Of a stretch of DNA of 45,738 nucleotides, positions 1 through 8,773 are shown in pieces (the stretch's first letter is position 1; each line of letters begins with the position of its first letter). The DNA is from Deltaproteobacteria bacterium (GTDB taxonomy: Bacteria > Desulfobacterota > GWC2-55-46): contig JACRCC010000087.1 in assembly GCA_016234405.1 (NCBI GenBank), positions 1 through 45,738 of the forward strand, written 5' to 3'. A model generated the notes under the pieces. It saw nothing but the letters and a program-made list of their open reading frames with translations, ran no database searches and was not told the DNA's origin. The position numbers and the translations under genes were made by a program.

Positions 1-2
1 CC

Positions 3-86
3 CGGCCGTTTTATGAAATTCTTTTGAATGAGGTAAAGACATATCTGGATAAGAAAAATGTCGAATCCGGAGGTGATGTCGTTTAA
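3..86 (+). CDS. C-terminal end of an unidentified gene cut by the window edge
   Basis: An open frame enters from the left edge and ends at TAA 84-86, giving 27 residues rich in charged amino acids (ends ...KKNVESGGDVV). No family can be recognised from so short a tail. It could be the end of a real upstream gene or a chance open frame; the lysine- and glutamate-rich composition makes a real tail somewhat more likely. Confidence 0.35.
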   Translation, partial: RPFYEILLNEVKTYLDKKNVESGGDVV

Positions 87-344
87 CCATCCCTTCTAAA
101 CGCCCTCATCGCCGGCTCTATCTCCGTCCTTATTGTCCTCTGCTTTGCGCTCATCCATAAGACCGTTCGTTTTTTTCACGTTGCCCGCGGCGTAGTCTAT
201 ACTGTCGTGGTTTACTTCGTCTACAGCCTATCCAAATCGCAGGGGCGTTCTTTGCGGGTATCTCTGCGCCCTTTGAGATTTGAGTTGGGGGTATGGCGTG
301 GACATCACGCGATAATTTTGATAATATTTAAAGTGGGGCTATAA
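87..344 (+). pseudogene. Possible coding remnant with one hydrophobic segment and no start codon
   Basis: Directly after the stop at 84-86 the same frame stays open to TAA 342-344. It translates to a hydrophobic stretch (LLNALIAGSISVLIVLCFAL) followed by a basic region. No ATG and no well placed GTG or TTG opens it. Third codon positions are pyrimidine-rich, as in real coding DNA. It may be a decayed membrane protein or the distal part of the preceding gene after a nonsense change. If neither, this 284-base stretch before the promoter holds nothing I can name. Confidence 0.2.
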
Positions 345-345
345 T
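318..345 (+). promoter_or_regulatory. Sigma70-like promoter of the glcDF pair
   Basis: TTGATA (318-323), a 16-base spacer and TATAAT (340-345). Transcription would start near 352, only about 19 bases before the ATG at 371, so the leader is very short and carries only a weak purine-rich stretch as ribosome site. Confidence 0.65.
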
Positions 346-370
346 CATTTTATACACCCATACAAAAGAT

Positions 371-1783
371 ATGCTTACGGACAGGGCAAAAAAAGAGCTT
401 AAAAAGACGCTTGCTCCCACAAATCTTTCTTTTGAGAAGGAAGACCTCGTTTGCTACGCCTACGACGCCACCAACTCGCCGATGCTCCCTGACGCGGTCG
501 TGTTTCCTGCCGCCGCGCAAGAGGTCTGTGCGATAGTCAGGCTTGCCTTTGTCGAGGGCTTTCCTGTCATACCGAGGGGGGCGGGCACGGGTTTTACGGG
601 CGGCAGCGTGCCGGTTAAGGGCGGCGTAGTGGTCTCTTTCGAGAGGATGAACCGGATAATCGAGATAGACGCGGATAATCTCGTTGCAACGGTCGAGCCG
701 GGCGTCGTAACGTGGGAACTCCAGCAGGAGGCTGCGGCAAAAGGTCTTTTTTATCCGCCCGACCCCACGAGCCTGAAGTTCTCGACCATCGGAGGCAATA
801 TCGCCGAGAACGCTGGAGGCCCGCGCGCCGTAAAATACGGGGTAACGCGAGACTACGTGCTCGGGTTGGAGGTCGTTGTGCCGACCGGCGAGATTGTAAC
901 AATCGGCGCGCGCACGGCCAAGGGCGTCGTAGGATATGATATCACGAGACTCATCGTAGGCTCCGAAGGCACGCTCGGCATGGTTACCAAGGCACAATTG
1001 AGGCTCCTGCCTTTGCCGCAGGCGGGGCGCACGATCTTCGCGGTATTCCCAGCTCTCAAAGACGCGGCTGCCGCCGTATCGCGGATAATCAAGGCGCGGA
1101 TAATACCGTCAACGCTTGAGATAGTGGATTCCACGAGCATGAGGTGCGTTGAGGAGTACGCCGGAATAGGCCTGCCTAAGACGGGGTCATTTCTCCTTAT
1201 AGAGGTGGACGGGGGCATCGAGGGCGTTGAAAGAGAGGCAGAGGAAATCAGAAAAATATGCGTGGAGACAAACGCGGCCTCCGTCGAGGAGGCGACGGAT
1301 AAGAAGGCCGTGAAAGACCTCTGGAAGGCAAGGAGGGCCATATCCGCGTCCCTTTTCAGGATAAAGCCGAATAAGATTAACGAAGACATAGTCGTGCCGA
1401 GGTCAAGTATCGTGGAACTCGTCTCCGGCATCGAGGAGATTGCCGCAAGGAGGGGGCTTTTAATCGCCTGCTTCGGGCACGCGGGGGACGGCAACATCCA
1501 CGTGAACATCATGTACGACAAAAAAATCGTCAAAGAGGCGCAATCGGCGCAATCGGCCACGACGGAAGTTTTTGAACTGACGCTCTCTCTTGGCGGCACC
1601 ATCTCAGGCGAGCACGGCATCGGGATAACAAAATCCAAATACCTTGACATGGAGTTGACCCCTGCGGTTATCGAGATGATGAAGAAGATTAAAATGACGT
1701 TAGACCCCAAGGGCATAATGAACCCGGGTAAGATTTTTCCGGAGGGCGTTGGGCCGGTCTTTAAAAAGACCGCCGCAAATTAA
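371..1783 (+). CDS. glcD: FAD-linked glycolate/D-lactate dehydrogenase subunit (GlcD family)
   Basis: A 470-residue flavoprotein of the FAD-binding PCMH plus FAD-oxidase C-terminal family, the usual length for GlcD. The FAD-binding half carries GAGTGFTGGS near residues 70-79 and GSEGTLGMVTK near 197. The C-terminal half has FGHAGDGNIHVN near 369 and SGEHGIG near 413, with conserved histidines of the substrate/FAD site. It would oxidise a 2-hydroxy acid such as glycolate or D-lactate and pass electrons to the iron-sulfur partner that starts one base after its stop. The substrate cannot be told from sequence. The ATG at 371 lies just downstream of a good promoter. Confidence 0.9.
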   Translation: MLTDRAKKELKKTLAPTNLSFEKEDLVCYAYDATNSPMLPDAVVFPAAAQEVCAIVRLAFVEGFPVIPRGAGTGFTGGSVPVKGGVVVSFERMNRIIEIDADNLVATVEPGVVTWELQQEAAAKGLFYPPDPTSLKFSTIGGNIAENAGGPRAVKYGVTRDYVLGLEVVVPTGEIVTIGARTAKGVVGYDITRLIVGSEGTLGMVTKAQLRLLPLPQAGRTIFAVFPALKDAAAAVSRIIKARIIPSTLEIVDSTSMRCVEEYAGIGLPKTGSFLLIEVDGGIEGVEREAEEIRKICVETNAASVEEATDKKAVKDLWKARRAISASLFRIKPNKINEDIVVPRSSIVELVSGIEEIAARRGLLIACFGHAGDGNIHVNIMYDKKIVKEAQSAQSATTEVFELTLSLGGTISGEHGIGITKSKYLDMELTPAVIEMMKKIKMTLDPKGIMNPGKIFPEGVGPVFKKTAAN

Positions 1784-1784
1784 G

Positions 1785-3074
1785 ATGGATAAGCTCAAGG
1801 GATTAACAACCGAGACGGAAAAATGCGCGCGCTGCGGGACGTGCAGGTCAACGTGCCCAACGTTCAGGGTGCTTGGCCGCGAGGGCGCGAGCGCGAGGGG
1901 AAAACTCTCGCTCATTAGGGCTTACCTCGGCGGTGAGGTATCCGGCAAAGGCGTCTACGCAAGACACATCAAGGAGTGCGCGCTTTGCGGCGCGTGCAAG
2001 GACTCGTGCCCCAACGGGGTTGACACGGTAGGCGTTTTTGCCGCTGCGCGCTCCGAGCTTGCCGCCAGAGAGGGTTTGCCGTTTGCCGCGTCGTTTATAA
2101 TGAAGAGCCTTCTCGAACCCGGCAGGCTCATGCCCGCTGCGCTCAAATTCGCATCGAGATTGCAGGGGCTTTTACTCAAGGATTCTTCGGTCGAGAGCGG
2201 ATTGCTGCCGCGTTTTTCCCTGCCCGTCGTGGGCGACAGCCGTCTCCTGCCGCCTCTGGCCAAAGTTTTTTTTCTGGATATGCCGGAGGTTAGGGCGTTG
2301 CCGGAAACCAACGGCAAAGACGCTTCCATAAAACAAATCAACGTAGCGTTCTACGCCGGGTGCGGGGTGAATTACCTTATGCCTGAAACGGGTTTGTTTT
2401 CGATAAGGGCGTTGAAGAGGGCGGGCGCGTCCGTAACCGTGCCGGCCTCGCAGATATGCTGCGGTATGCCCGCGTATTCGATGGGAGACGTTGCGACCGC
2501 AAGGGGCATGGCGTTGAAGAACTTGGAGGTCTTTGAACGGGGGGGATTCGATTTTATCGTCACCTCGTGCGCGACGTGCGGTTACGCGCTCAAGACCATG
2601 TTCAAGAAATTGCTCGGAGACGACGCGGCCCTGAAAGACCGCGTAGCGGCGTTTTCGTCGAAGGTGAGAGACTTGAGCGAGATGCTCGTAAATGAACTGC
2701 GTTATAAGGTGTTTAAGGGAGAAGTGTCCGGCAAGGGTTCAGGCAAAAAAATAACCGTTACGTATCACGACCCCTGCCATCTCAACAGGGCGCAAGGCAT
2801 CCGCAGGGAGCCGAGGGAGATGCTCGCAAACGCCCCGGGCGTCGAGTTTAAAGAGATGAAGTTCCCGTGCGCTTGCTGCGGTCTGGGCGGCGGGCTTTCC
2901 ACCACCAACTACGAACTCTCCATCGAGATAGCCCGGAGAAAGGCGCAGTCCGTAAAGGACTCCGGGGCCGACGTGCTCGCAACCGCCTGTCCGGGATGTA
3001 TCGTGCAGCTGCGCGACGCGATGCACAGATACGGGGTTGACGTTAAAGTCGTCCACGTCGTGGATCTTCTCTGA
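1785..3074 (+). CDS. glcF: Iron-sulfur subunit of glycolate/lactate oxidase (GlcF-like)
   Basis: The protein has 429 residues if it starts at ATG 1785, one base after the glcD stop; an in-frame ATG at 1749 would overlap glcD and is less likely. Two ferredoxin-type 4Fe-4S motifs lie at Cys14/17/20/24 and Cys65/68/71/75. Two CCG (cysteine-rich) domains follow, with CCGMP at 225 and CACCGLGG at 362, as in GlcF, LldE and HdrB relatives. It would take electrons from the GlcD flavin and deliver them to the membrane quinone pool or another carrier. Tight coupling with glcD supports a two-subunit enzyme; no glcE-like third subunit is present here. Confidence 0.88.
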   Translation: MDKLKGLTTETEKCARCGTCRSTCPTFRVLGREGASARGKLSLIRAYLGGEVSGKGVYARHIKECALCGACKDSCPNGVDTVGVFAAARSELAAREGLPFAASFIMKSLLEPGRLMPAALKFASRLQGLLLKDSSVESGLLPRFSLPVVGDSRLLPPLAKVFFLDMPEVRALPETNGKDASIKQINVAFYAGCGVNYLMPETGLFSIRALKRAGASVTVPASQICCGMPAYSMGDVATARGMALKNLEVFERGGFDFIVTSCATCGYALKTMFKKLLGDDAALKDRVAAFSSKVRDLSEMLVNELRYKVFKGEVSGKGSGKKITVTYHDPCHLNRAQGIRREPREMLANAPGVEFKEMKFPCACCGLGGGLSTTNYELSIEIARRKAQSVKDSGADVLATACPGCIVQLRDAMHRYGVDVKVVHVVDLL

Positions 3075-3139
3075 GTTGATAATAAGGAATCGGAAGTGGG
3101 GAGCGGTAAAGTCTTTCCCATTCCCTGCCCCCAATTATA

Positions 3140-5257
3140 ATGACATATTTCGCCTTTTGCATTCACAACCACCAGCCTGCCGGAAACTTCCCCGAGGTTA
3201 TCGCAGAGGCTTATGAGAATTCATATCTGCCTTTTCTCAAGACGCTTTCAAAATACCCCACGCTCAAACTGACCTTGCACACGTCCGGCTTTCTTCTCGA
3301 TTGGATTGCCGAGAACCGTCCGGAATACATCGCGCTCCTCTCCGGGATGGTATCAAGCGGACAGGTCGAGATAATGGGCGGCGGCCATTACGAGCCGATA
3401 TTATCCGTCATACCCGAGTGCGACGGGACTGCCCAGATAAGACTCATGTCTGCGCGGATAGAGCAGATCTTCAAGACCCGTCCTAAAGGCCTGTGGCTTG
3501 CCGAGAGGGTCTGGGAACCAAGCCTGCCCACGATGCTTAAAAAGGCCGGCGTCGAGTATATCCTCGTGGATGATTTCCACTTCATAAAGTCAGGTCTTGA
3601 GCGGGAAGCCCTCGGCGGTTACTACATAACCGAGGACCAGGGAAACGTAATAAAGATATTCCCCGGAAGCGAAAGGCTCAGGTATCTCATCCCCTTTAAA
3701 CCCGTGGAGAGCGTTGGGGATTATCTCAAAAACCTCAAGGGATTTTTAAGACGCGGCAACGCCGCCATATACGGCGACGACGGAGAAAAGTTCGGGGTTT
3801 GGCCCGGAACCCACAAGTGGGTTTACGATGAAGGCTGGCTCAACGGATTTTTCAAATGGGTCGCAGACAACGGCGAGTGGCTCAAACCCGTCACCCTTTC
3901 GGAGTATCTCGATAAAGAACTGCCTCTTGGCAGGGTGTATCTGCCCGCCACGTCGTACATGGAGATGGGCGAATGGGCCTTGCCGCCGGAGGCGTCAAAG
4001 GCGTATACCGCGCTTGCAGAGGATGTAAAAAAAGAGAACCACGGCGAGCGGATAAGCAGATTTTTGCAGGGCGGCCAATGGAGGAATTTTCTCGCCAAAT
4101 ACCCGGAATCCAATTGGATGCACAAGCGGATGCTTTACGCGAGCGCCATCGTGAACGGCGCAGAGGCGCTCGCCGGGGCGCGGGAGGCAAAAGGATTTTT
4201 ATTTAAAGCGCAGTGCAATGACGCATACTGGCACGGGGTCTTCGGCGGGCTTTATCTGCCGCATCTGCGCGCAAGCGTTTATGAAAACCTCATAAAGGCC
4301 GAGGAGGCCGTGGGGCAACGCAGCCCCCTTGACGTAACGCTCTTTGATTTGGACGCCGACGGAAAGGCCGAGGTCATCGTCAAGACTCCGAACGTTTCCC
4401 TTTTTTTTAGCCCCGCCCTCGGCGGCAGCCTCATTGAGATGGATTACCTGCCTTGCGCCGTAAACGTCTCCAATACCCTCTCGAGGTGGTTCGAGGGGTA
4501 TCACCACAAACTTACAGGGAAGCAGGATGAGACGCATGGACATGAGGCAAAGAGTATCCACGACGTCGTCAGGAGTAAGGCCGACGGCCTTGAAAAATTC
4601 CTCAAGTTCGATTCAAGGCGCAGGGCCTCGTTAGTTGAACACTTCATAGGAATGAACGAGACGTTAAAAAAGTTTTCCGAGAATGAGCATAAGGAATTGG
4701 GCGATTTTTGCGGTATGCCTTATGACGTGTCCATTGACAAAGAGGAGGTGATATTCACAAGGCAGGGGCGCGTGTTAGACGATGATTTTTTTGTTAAAAA
4801 AGAGATTGTCTTTAACGACGCGGCATCCTTCAGCGTCGTCTATGACGTAAAAGGCCAAAACGCCCCGGCGCAGACCCTCTTTGGCGTCGAGTTCAACCTG
4901 ATGCTGCCGTGCTGCGACGGACCTGCTTGCCATTACGAGTTCGACTCCGGGCAAGCGCGCGGCGACATCGGGCTTGGCAGCGTCGGCGAGATGGATGCGC
5001 TGAAAAAGATAACCCTCGTAGACGCTTACAGGTTGGTCTCCGTAACCATCGAGACCGATATTAGCGCAAGGCTTTGGAGGTTTCCAGTGCATACGGTCTC
5101 TCTTTCCGAGGCCGGTTTTGAGAGGATATATCAAGGGTCGTGTCTTTTATTTCTCTTTCAGTTGAACGCAACAAACGGCGGCGCGCCGCTAAAAGTCCGT
5201 TTTGACGTGCGACTTGCAAAACAACCCGGAACCGGGGGAGCACCCCCTTCGGCTTGA
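3140..5257 (+). CDS. GH57 4-alpha-glucanotransferase / alpha-amylase
   Basis: This is a 705-residue glycoside hydrolase family 57 enzyme, acting on alpha-1,4-glucan (glycogen or maltodextrin) in the cytoplasm; there is no signal peptide. The N-terminal barrel has HNHQP at 9-13. The nucleophile motif WLAERVWEP puts the glutamate at 122 and the acid motif YGDDGEKFG puts the aspartate at 214, matching the Glu123/Asp214 pair known for the Thermococcus litoralis enzyme. The C-terminal third fits the DUF1925/DUF1926 beta domains of the 4-alpha-glucanotransferase subgroup, and length agrees. The 65 bases before it contain an imperfect inverted repeat but no clear ribosome site, so the start is only moderately certain. 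The last residues (TGGAPPSA) run into repeat DNA. Confidence 0.87.
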   Translation: MTYFAFCIHNHQPAGNFPEVIAEAYENSYLPFLKTLSKYPTLKLTLHTSGFLLDWIAENRPEYIALLSGMVSSGQVEIMGGGHYEPILSVIPECDGTAQIRLMSARIEQIFKTRPKGLWLAERVWEPSLPTMLKKAGVEYILVDDFHFIKSGLEREALGGYYITEDQGNVIKIFPGSERLRYLIPFKPVESVGDYLKNLKGFLRRGNAAIYGDDGEKFGVWPGTHKWVYDEGWLNGFFKWVADNGEWLKPVTLSEYLDKELPLGRVYLPATSYMEMGEWALPPEASKAYTALAEDVKKENHGERISRFLQGGQWRNFLAKYPESNWMHKRMLYASAIVNGAEALAGAREAKGFLFKAQCNDAYWHGVFGGLYLPHLRASVYENLIKAEEAVGQRSPLDVTLFDLDADGKAEVIVKTPNVSLFFSPALGGSLIEMDYLPCAVNVSNTLSRWFEGYHHKLTGKQDETHGHEAKSIHDVVRSKADGLEKFLKFDSRRRASLVEHFIGMNETLKKFSENEHKELGDFCGMPYDVSIDKEEVIFTRQGRVLDDDFFVKKEIVFNDAASFSVVYDVKGQNAPAQTLFGVEFNLMLPCCDGPACHYEFDSGQARGDIGLGSVGEMDALKKITLVDAYRLVSVTIETDISARLWRFPVHTVSLSEAGFERIYQGSCLLFLFQLNATNGGAPLKVRFDVRLAKQPGTGGAPPSA

Positions 5258-5273
5258 CACCACAGGAGACATT

Positions 5274-5329
5274 CCGTAGCTCAGGCATTCAGGCCTGATA
5301 ATATCAGGGCTAAAGCCCTGAGCTACGGG
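5274..5329. repeat. GTAGCTCAG-type palindromic repeat
   Basis: The outer ends GTAGCTCAGG and CTGAGCTAC are inverted. Inside are two small palindromes, CAGGCATTCAGGCCTG and CAGGGCTAAAGCCCTG, joined by ATAATAT. This is a full-length example of the commonest repeat family in the window. It fills the space between the GH57 gene and kdsC. Confidence 0.9.
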
Positions 5330-5346
5330 TCTGTAGGAGGCAGGAT

Positions 5347-5874
5347 GTGAAAAAAACGCTTATAAAAAAGATAGAGCACGTAAGGCTGGTCATCTTCGAC
5401 GTTGATGGGGTTATGACCGACGGCCGTATTCATTATACGGATCAGGGCGTGGAGATAAAGTCCTTTAACGTGAAGGACGGGCACGGGATAAAGCTCCTCA
5501 TGCGTGCCGGCATAGAGGCCGGTATCATCACCGCGCGCCAATCAAAGACAGTTGACGTGAGGGCGCGGGACCTCGGAATAACTATTGTCGCTCAGGGCAG
5601 AAAGGACAAATTAGAGGCCTTTGAAGAGATTATAAAGAAACAGGGGATTAAGCCGGAAGAGGCCGCTTATGTGGGAGACGACGTGGTGGATTTGCCGGTG
5701 CTCAGAAGGGTGGGTTTTTCGGTTGCCGTGTCCGACGCGGTGGACACGGTTAAAGCCGCCGTGGATTATGTAACAAGAAAGAAGGGCGGCAACGGTGCGG
5801 TAAGGGAGGTGGTAGAGCTTATTTTAAAGGCACAGGGCAAATGGGATTCGGTGATGGAGAGGTATCTTAGGTAG
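5347..5874 (+). CDS. kdsC: 3-deoxy-D-manno-octulosonate 8-phosphate phosphatase
   Basis: A 175-residue HAD-superfamily phosphatase of the KdsC/C1 cap-less type. Motif I is FDVDGVMTDG with Asp18 and Asp20; motif IV is GDDVVDLPVL near 110. It removes phosphate from KDO-8-P in the cytoplasm, a step of lipopolysaccharide core synthesis, which points to a Gram-negative cell. The start is GTG 5347, preceded by GGAGG at 5336. The stop codon TAG (5872-5874) is the TAG of an abutting GTAGCTCAG repeat, so the C-terminus may have been trimmed or set by repeat insertion, although the length is normal. Related sugar-phosphate HAD phosphatases cannot be wholly excluded. Confidence 0.88.
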   Translation: MKKTLIKKIEHVRLVIFDVDGVMTDGRIHYTDQGVEIKSFNVKDGHGIKLLMRAGIEAGIITARQSKTVDVRARDLGITIVAQGRKDKLEAFEEIIKKQGIKPEEAAYVGDDVVDLPVLRRVGFSVAVSDAVDTVKAAVDYVTRKKGGNGAVREVVELILKAQGKWDSVMERYLR

Positions 5875-5910
5875 CTCAGACCTTTAGGTCTGAGATTTTC
5901 AGGTCTGCCC
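5871..5910. repeat. Half GTAGCTCAG repeat overlapping the kdsC stop
   Basis: GTAGCTCAGACC followed by its palindromic partner and a degraded second half. Its TAG is the kdsC stop codon. Confidence 0.8.
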
Positions 5911-6169
5911 CAGCGCACGACGGCAGGCTTTACCAGTATAGAGGATAGGGTAAGGACAAGGAAGGTAACGGTGGAGGAGAGGCTTAACGGCTCCTTGCGT
6001 ATGACGAGCGACGGCGCAAGGCTCCGGCACAATAGGGGACATTTTTATTTTGGAGAAAAGGGGACATTTGTAAATTGGCTTGACAAGGGCTTTTTTATTG
6101 ACAATAAGACGGCCAAAATAGTAAATTGCAATATTCTACAGAGCGCTTAATAATACAGAGGAGCCCGCG
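5911..6169. other. Intergenic stretch with GGGGACATTT traces and a possible promoter
   Basis: There is no gene here. Two copies of GGGGACATTT (6035-6070), the second followed by GTAAATTGGCTTGACA, resemble sequence often seen beside REP-associated transposase genes, but no transposase frame remains. Two TTGACA hexamers (6080-6085 and 6098-6103) could serve as -35 boxes for the next gene. Neither has a good -10 at 16-18 bases, so the promoter is uncertain. Confidence 0.3.
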
Positions 6170-7564
6170 ATGGCAGTAATAATACCGTTTAGAGGGGTTC
6201 TTTACAATACGGCGAAGGTGGGAAAAATAAGCAGCGTTATTGCGCCGCCTTACGACGTAATATCGTCCAAGTATCAGGACGAACTCTACGCGAGACACCC
6301 AAATAACTTCGTGCGGATCGAACTCAACAAGACCGCGCCGGAGGACAAAGAGGGCAGCGACAGGCACTCGCGTTCCGCCGAACTCCTTAATAAGTGGATT
6401 GCCGAGGGGGTGCTCAAAAGGGACGATAAGCCGGCTATATACTACTATACGCAGACCTATAAGTTGAAAGACGTTACAACGCAGGTGCGAAAGGGTTTTA
6501 TCGCGCTTGCCAAACTCGAAGACTTGGGAAAGGGTATCCACCCGCACGAGAAGACGCTTTCAGGCCCAAAGGCCGACAGGCTTAAACTCATGCAGGCCAC
6601 CGACTCGAACATGAGCTGTATATTTTCGCTTTATTCGGAGCCAAAGTTAACGATAAACAGCCTCATTGAAACGTCGCTAAAGGGCGCTGCTCCGAGCATA
6701 GACGTCCGTGACGACGAGGGCGTTGAAAATAGGTTCTGGCGGGTTGTGGACGCGGACGTTATTTCCAAGGTTGCGATGGCGATGGACAACAAGGCGCTTT
6801 TCATCGCGGACGGACATCATAGGTATGAAACCGCGCTTAACTACAGGAACATGATGAGGGAGTCTTCAATCAAGGGTGGGATAACTCCCAAGCACACGGG
6901 CGCCGAGCCGTATAACTTCGTGATGATGTATTTCTCGAATATGGATGATCAGGGCATGACGATATGGCCCACGCACAGGGTCGTGCACGGCCTGCAGGGT
7001 TTTACTGCCGCCGGGTTTCTTGGAAAATGCAGGGAGCACTTCAACGTGCGCGAGTTCAAATTCTCGGACTCCGGCGAATACGGGTCGGTGAGGAACGAAT
7101 TTTTGAGTAATCTCGAGGCGTCCGGAAAGGGCAAGATATCCATCGGCCTCTCCATACGCGGGGCAGGGTCTTACTACGTCTTGATACTCAAGGCTAAGGA
7201 CACCATGCAGAAGGTCTTTGGCAACACTATCCCTGACGTATTCAAGAACCTCGACGTGACGGTGCTGCATTCCCTTATCCTCGGCAGGGCGCTCGGCATC
7301 TCGCAGGAGGCGCAGGAAAAGCAGCAAAATCTCCTCTACGTAACGCGCTGTGACGATGCCCTGGACGCCGTCAACAAAGACAACAATCAGCTCGTATTTC
7401 TTTTGAACCCAACAAGGGTCGAACAGGTCAAGGCCGCGGCAGAGGCAGGGTTCGTCATGCCGCAGAAATCCACCTATTTTTACCCTAAGCTCCTCTCAGG
7501 TCTCGTCATAAATCTGTTAGACGGCAAACAGCCCAAGCAAGTAATGGATACCTCAAAGGTTTAA
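6170..7564 (+). CDS. DUF1015 family protein
   Basis: A 464-residue cytoplasmic protein of the DUF1015 family. It shows the family N-terminus (PFRGVLYN..., APPYDVIS) and the signature GHHRYETALNYR at 215-226, which looks like a catalytic or metal/nucleotide site. The length fits the family. From memory, and not checked, a hyperthermophile member has been reported as an ATP-dependent free-serine kinase; if that holds here, the phosphoserine could feed the cysteine synthase system encoded 8 kb downstream. It is followed after four bases by the methyltransferase gene, so the two probably form one transcript. GAGGAGCCCGCG before the ATG is a weak ribosome site. Confidence 0.8.
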   Translation: MAVIIPFRGVLYNTAKVGKISSVIAPPYDVISSKYQDELYARHPNNFVRIELNKTAPEDKEGSDRHSRSAELLNKWIAEGVLKRDDKPAIYYYTQTYKLKDVTTQVRKGFIALAKLEDLGKGIHPHEKTLSGPKADRLKLMQATDSNMSCIFSLYSEPKLTINSLIETSLKGAAPSIDVRDDEGVENRFWRVVDADVISKVAMAMDNKALFIADGHHRYETALNYRNMMRESSIKGGITPKHTGAEPYNFVMMYFSNMDDQGMTIWPTHRVVHGLQGFTAAGFLGKCREHFNVREFKFSDSGEYGSVRNEFLSNLEASGKGKISIGLSIRGAGSYYVLILKAKDTMQKVFGNTIPDVFKNLDVTVLHSLILGRALGISQEAQEKQQNLLYVTRCDDALDAVNKDNNQLVFLLNPTRVEQVKAAAEAGFVMPQKSTYFYPKLLSGLVINLLDGKQPKQVMDTSKV

Positions 7565-7568
7565 CCCC

Positions 7569-8201
7569 ATGTTTTGCGCGCTGCGCGATGCGTGTCTCGA
7601 ATATATTGGGCCGTACAGATACATGCACGGGACAACCGGGCAGAGGATGACCTCCGATACGCTGCGGCTTTCCGAATTCGTATTACCCCTGAAACAAAAC
7701 GACTCCGTCATTGACCTTGGCACTGGCGCAGGGGTCTTGCCGCTTATCTTCGCCGCGCGCTCAGGCTGCGCGAATATCAAAGGCGTGGAGGTGATGGATG
7801 GCGCTTCGCAGACCGCGCGGCAAAACGTCGCCGCAAACGGACTGACGGGGCGCATTGCAATACTCAAGATGGATTTGAGGAAATTGCCGGAGGTCTACGG
7901 GGAAGGTTCGTTTTCGGTCGTCGTGAGTAATCCGCCTTACGTTAAGGCCGGCGCAGGCAGGGTAAGCCCGGTAAAAGAGAGGGCTGTTGCCCGGAGCGAG
8001 CAGATGTGCACGCTGCCTGAACTCATAAAGGTATCAAAACACCTTGCGGGAAAATCCGGCAGAATATGTTTTGTGTTTCCGGCGCGCAGACTCCAAGAGA
8101 TGCTCTCTACCCTCGGCTCGGCGGGACTTAAACCGCGCAGGTTGAAGTTCATCAATACACAAAGTGAGAGACCGGCAAGACGGTTTTTGATAGAGGCTTA
8201 A
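7569..8201 (+). CDS. TrmN6-like tRNA (adenine-N6) or small-molecule methyltransferase
   Basis: A 210-residue class I SAM-dependent methyltransferase. The SAM loop DLGTGAG is at 49-55 and the catalytic NPPY motif at 121-124 is typical of enzymes that methylate an exocyclic amine, as in TrmN6 (tRNA1Val A37) and HemK/PrmC. The N-terminus (YRYMHGTTGQRMTSDTLRLS) resembles the TrmN6 substrate entry region, and the length fits (E. coli TrmN6 is about 245). It lies four bases after the DUF1015 gene. A candidate terminator hairpin follows the stop. Confidence 0.72.
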   Translation: MFCALRDACLEYIGPYRYMHGTTGQRMTSDTLRLSEFVLPLKQNDSVIDLGTGAGVLPLIFAARSGCANIKGVEVMDGASQTARQNVAANGLTGRIAILKMDLRKLPEVYGEGSFSVVVSNPPYVKAGAGRVSPVKERAVARSEQMCTLPELIKVSKHLAGKSGRICFVFPARRLQEMLSTLGSAGLKPRRLKFINTQSERPARRFLIEA

Positions 8202-8204
8202 CGG

Positions 8205-8245
8205 CCGTGAATCGTGAATCGCTTCACGTCTCACGGTCTTTATCT
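8205..8245. terminator. Candidate terminator between convergent genes
   Basis: CCGTGA (8205-8210) pairs with TCACGG (8231-8236), and within it CGTGAA (8213-8218) pairs with TTCACG (8223-8228). The pyrimidine-rich TCTTTATCTCTCC follows. It lies between the stop of the methyltransferase and the converging stop at 8261, where a terminator is expected. Confidence 0.5.
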
Positions 8246-8260
8246 CTCCGCCTAAGCCGG

Positions 8261-8773
8261 CTATACCCCCTCTTCCATCGCCTTTTTTATGGCTGCCTTC
8301 AATCCGTCGTCTTTTACCGGATGAACGGTCTTTTCGATAAATTCTTTTTCCGCTGCGCTTAACTGTTTTTTCTCCTTCGGTGCGTCCCGCTGCGCGGAGG
8401 GCGTTGGTTTGAAACACCCAATCCTAAAGACTATCTCCGAGACAACCGCTTCGCCCATCTTTTGGTTGAGCCTTTTAATTATCTCTTCTCTCCTGTAGTT
8501 CAACTCCGTCATCCATGTCGAGGAGAGGACGGCGCAGTAAAGCGTCTTTCCGATGAGGTTTTGCGGAATGGAGTTTTTTGCGATGACCTCCCCGACGCAT
8601 TCCGGCCATGCCTTTTTTAAGCGGTATTCCTTTATTTTTTCCGCTATGCCGAGGGATGCAAGCGATGACGCGAGGATGTCTGAGACGGGTACCGGCGAAT
8701 AGTTTTTGTTTGCCGTTGTGCCGCTTGGCCGGGTTCGACGCGGGTTATGCCTCCCGCGTTTGTCATCTTTCAT
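8261..8773 (-). CDS. DUF721 / DciA-like protein
   Basis: A 170-residue basic protein with a central DUF721 domain (about residues 33-115, including LKKAWPECVGEVIAKNS and ...LYCAVLSSTWMTELNYRREEIIKRLNQ). In bacteria lacking DnaC or DnaI, the DUF721 protein DciA helps load the replicative helicase by binding DnaB and DNA. The positively charged N-terminus (KDDKRGRHNPRRTRPS) and a charged C-terminal tail are compatible with nucleic-acid binding. It overlaps the upstream membrane gene by 11 bases (8763-8773), so the two are translated from one minus-strand message. Confidence 0.75.
   Translation of the reverse strand: MKDDKRGRHNPRRTRPSGTTANKNYSPVPVSDILASSLASLGIAEKIKEYRLKKAWPECVGEVIAKNSIPQNLIGKTLYCAVLSSTWMTELNYRREEIIKRLNQKMGEAVVSEIVFRIGCFKPTPSAQRDAPKEKKQLSAAEKEFIEKTVHPVKDDGLKAAIKKAMEEGV

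Noticed and set aside
371-997. Long minus-strand frames inside glcD
   Set aside because: They lie opposite a well-supported flavoprotein gene and code for no recognisable domain; typical shadow frames in GC-rich DNA.
1749-1784. Upstream ATG for glcF
   Set aside because: It is inside glcD; ATG 1785 directly after the glcD stop gives the standard N-terminus before the first 4Fe-4S motif.
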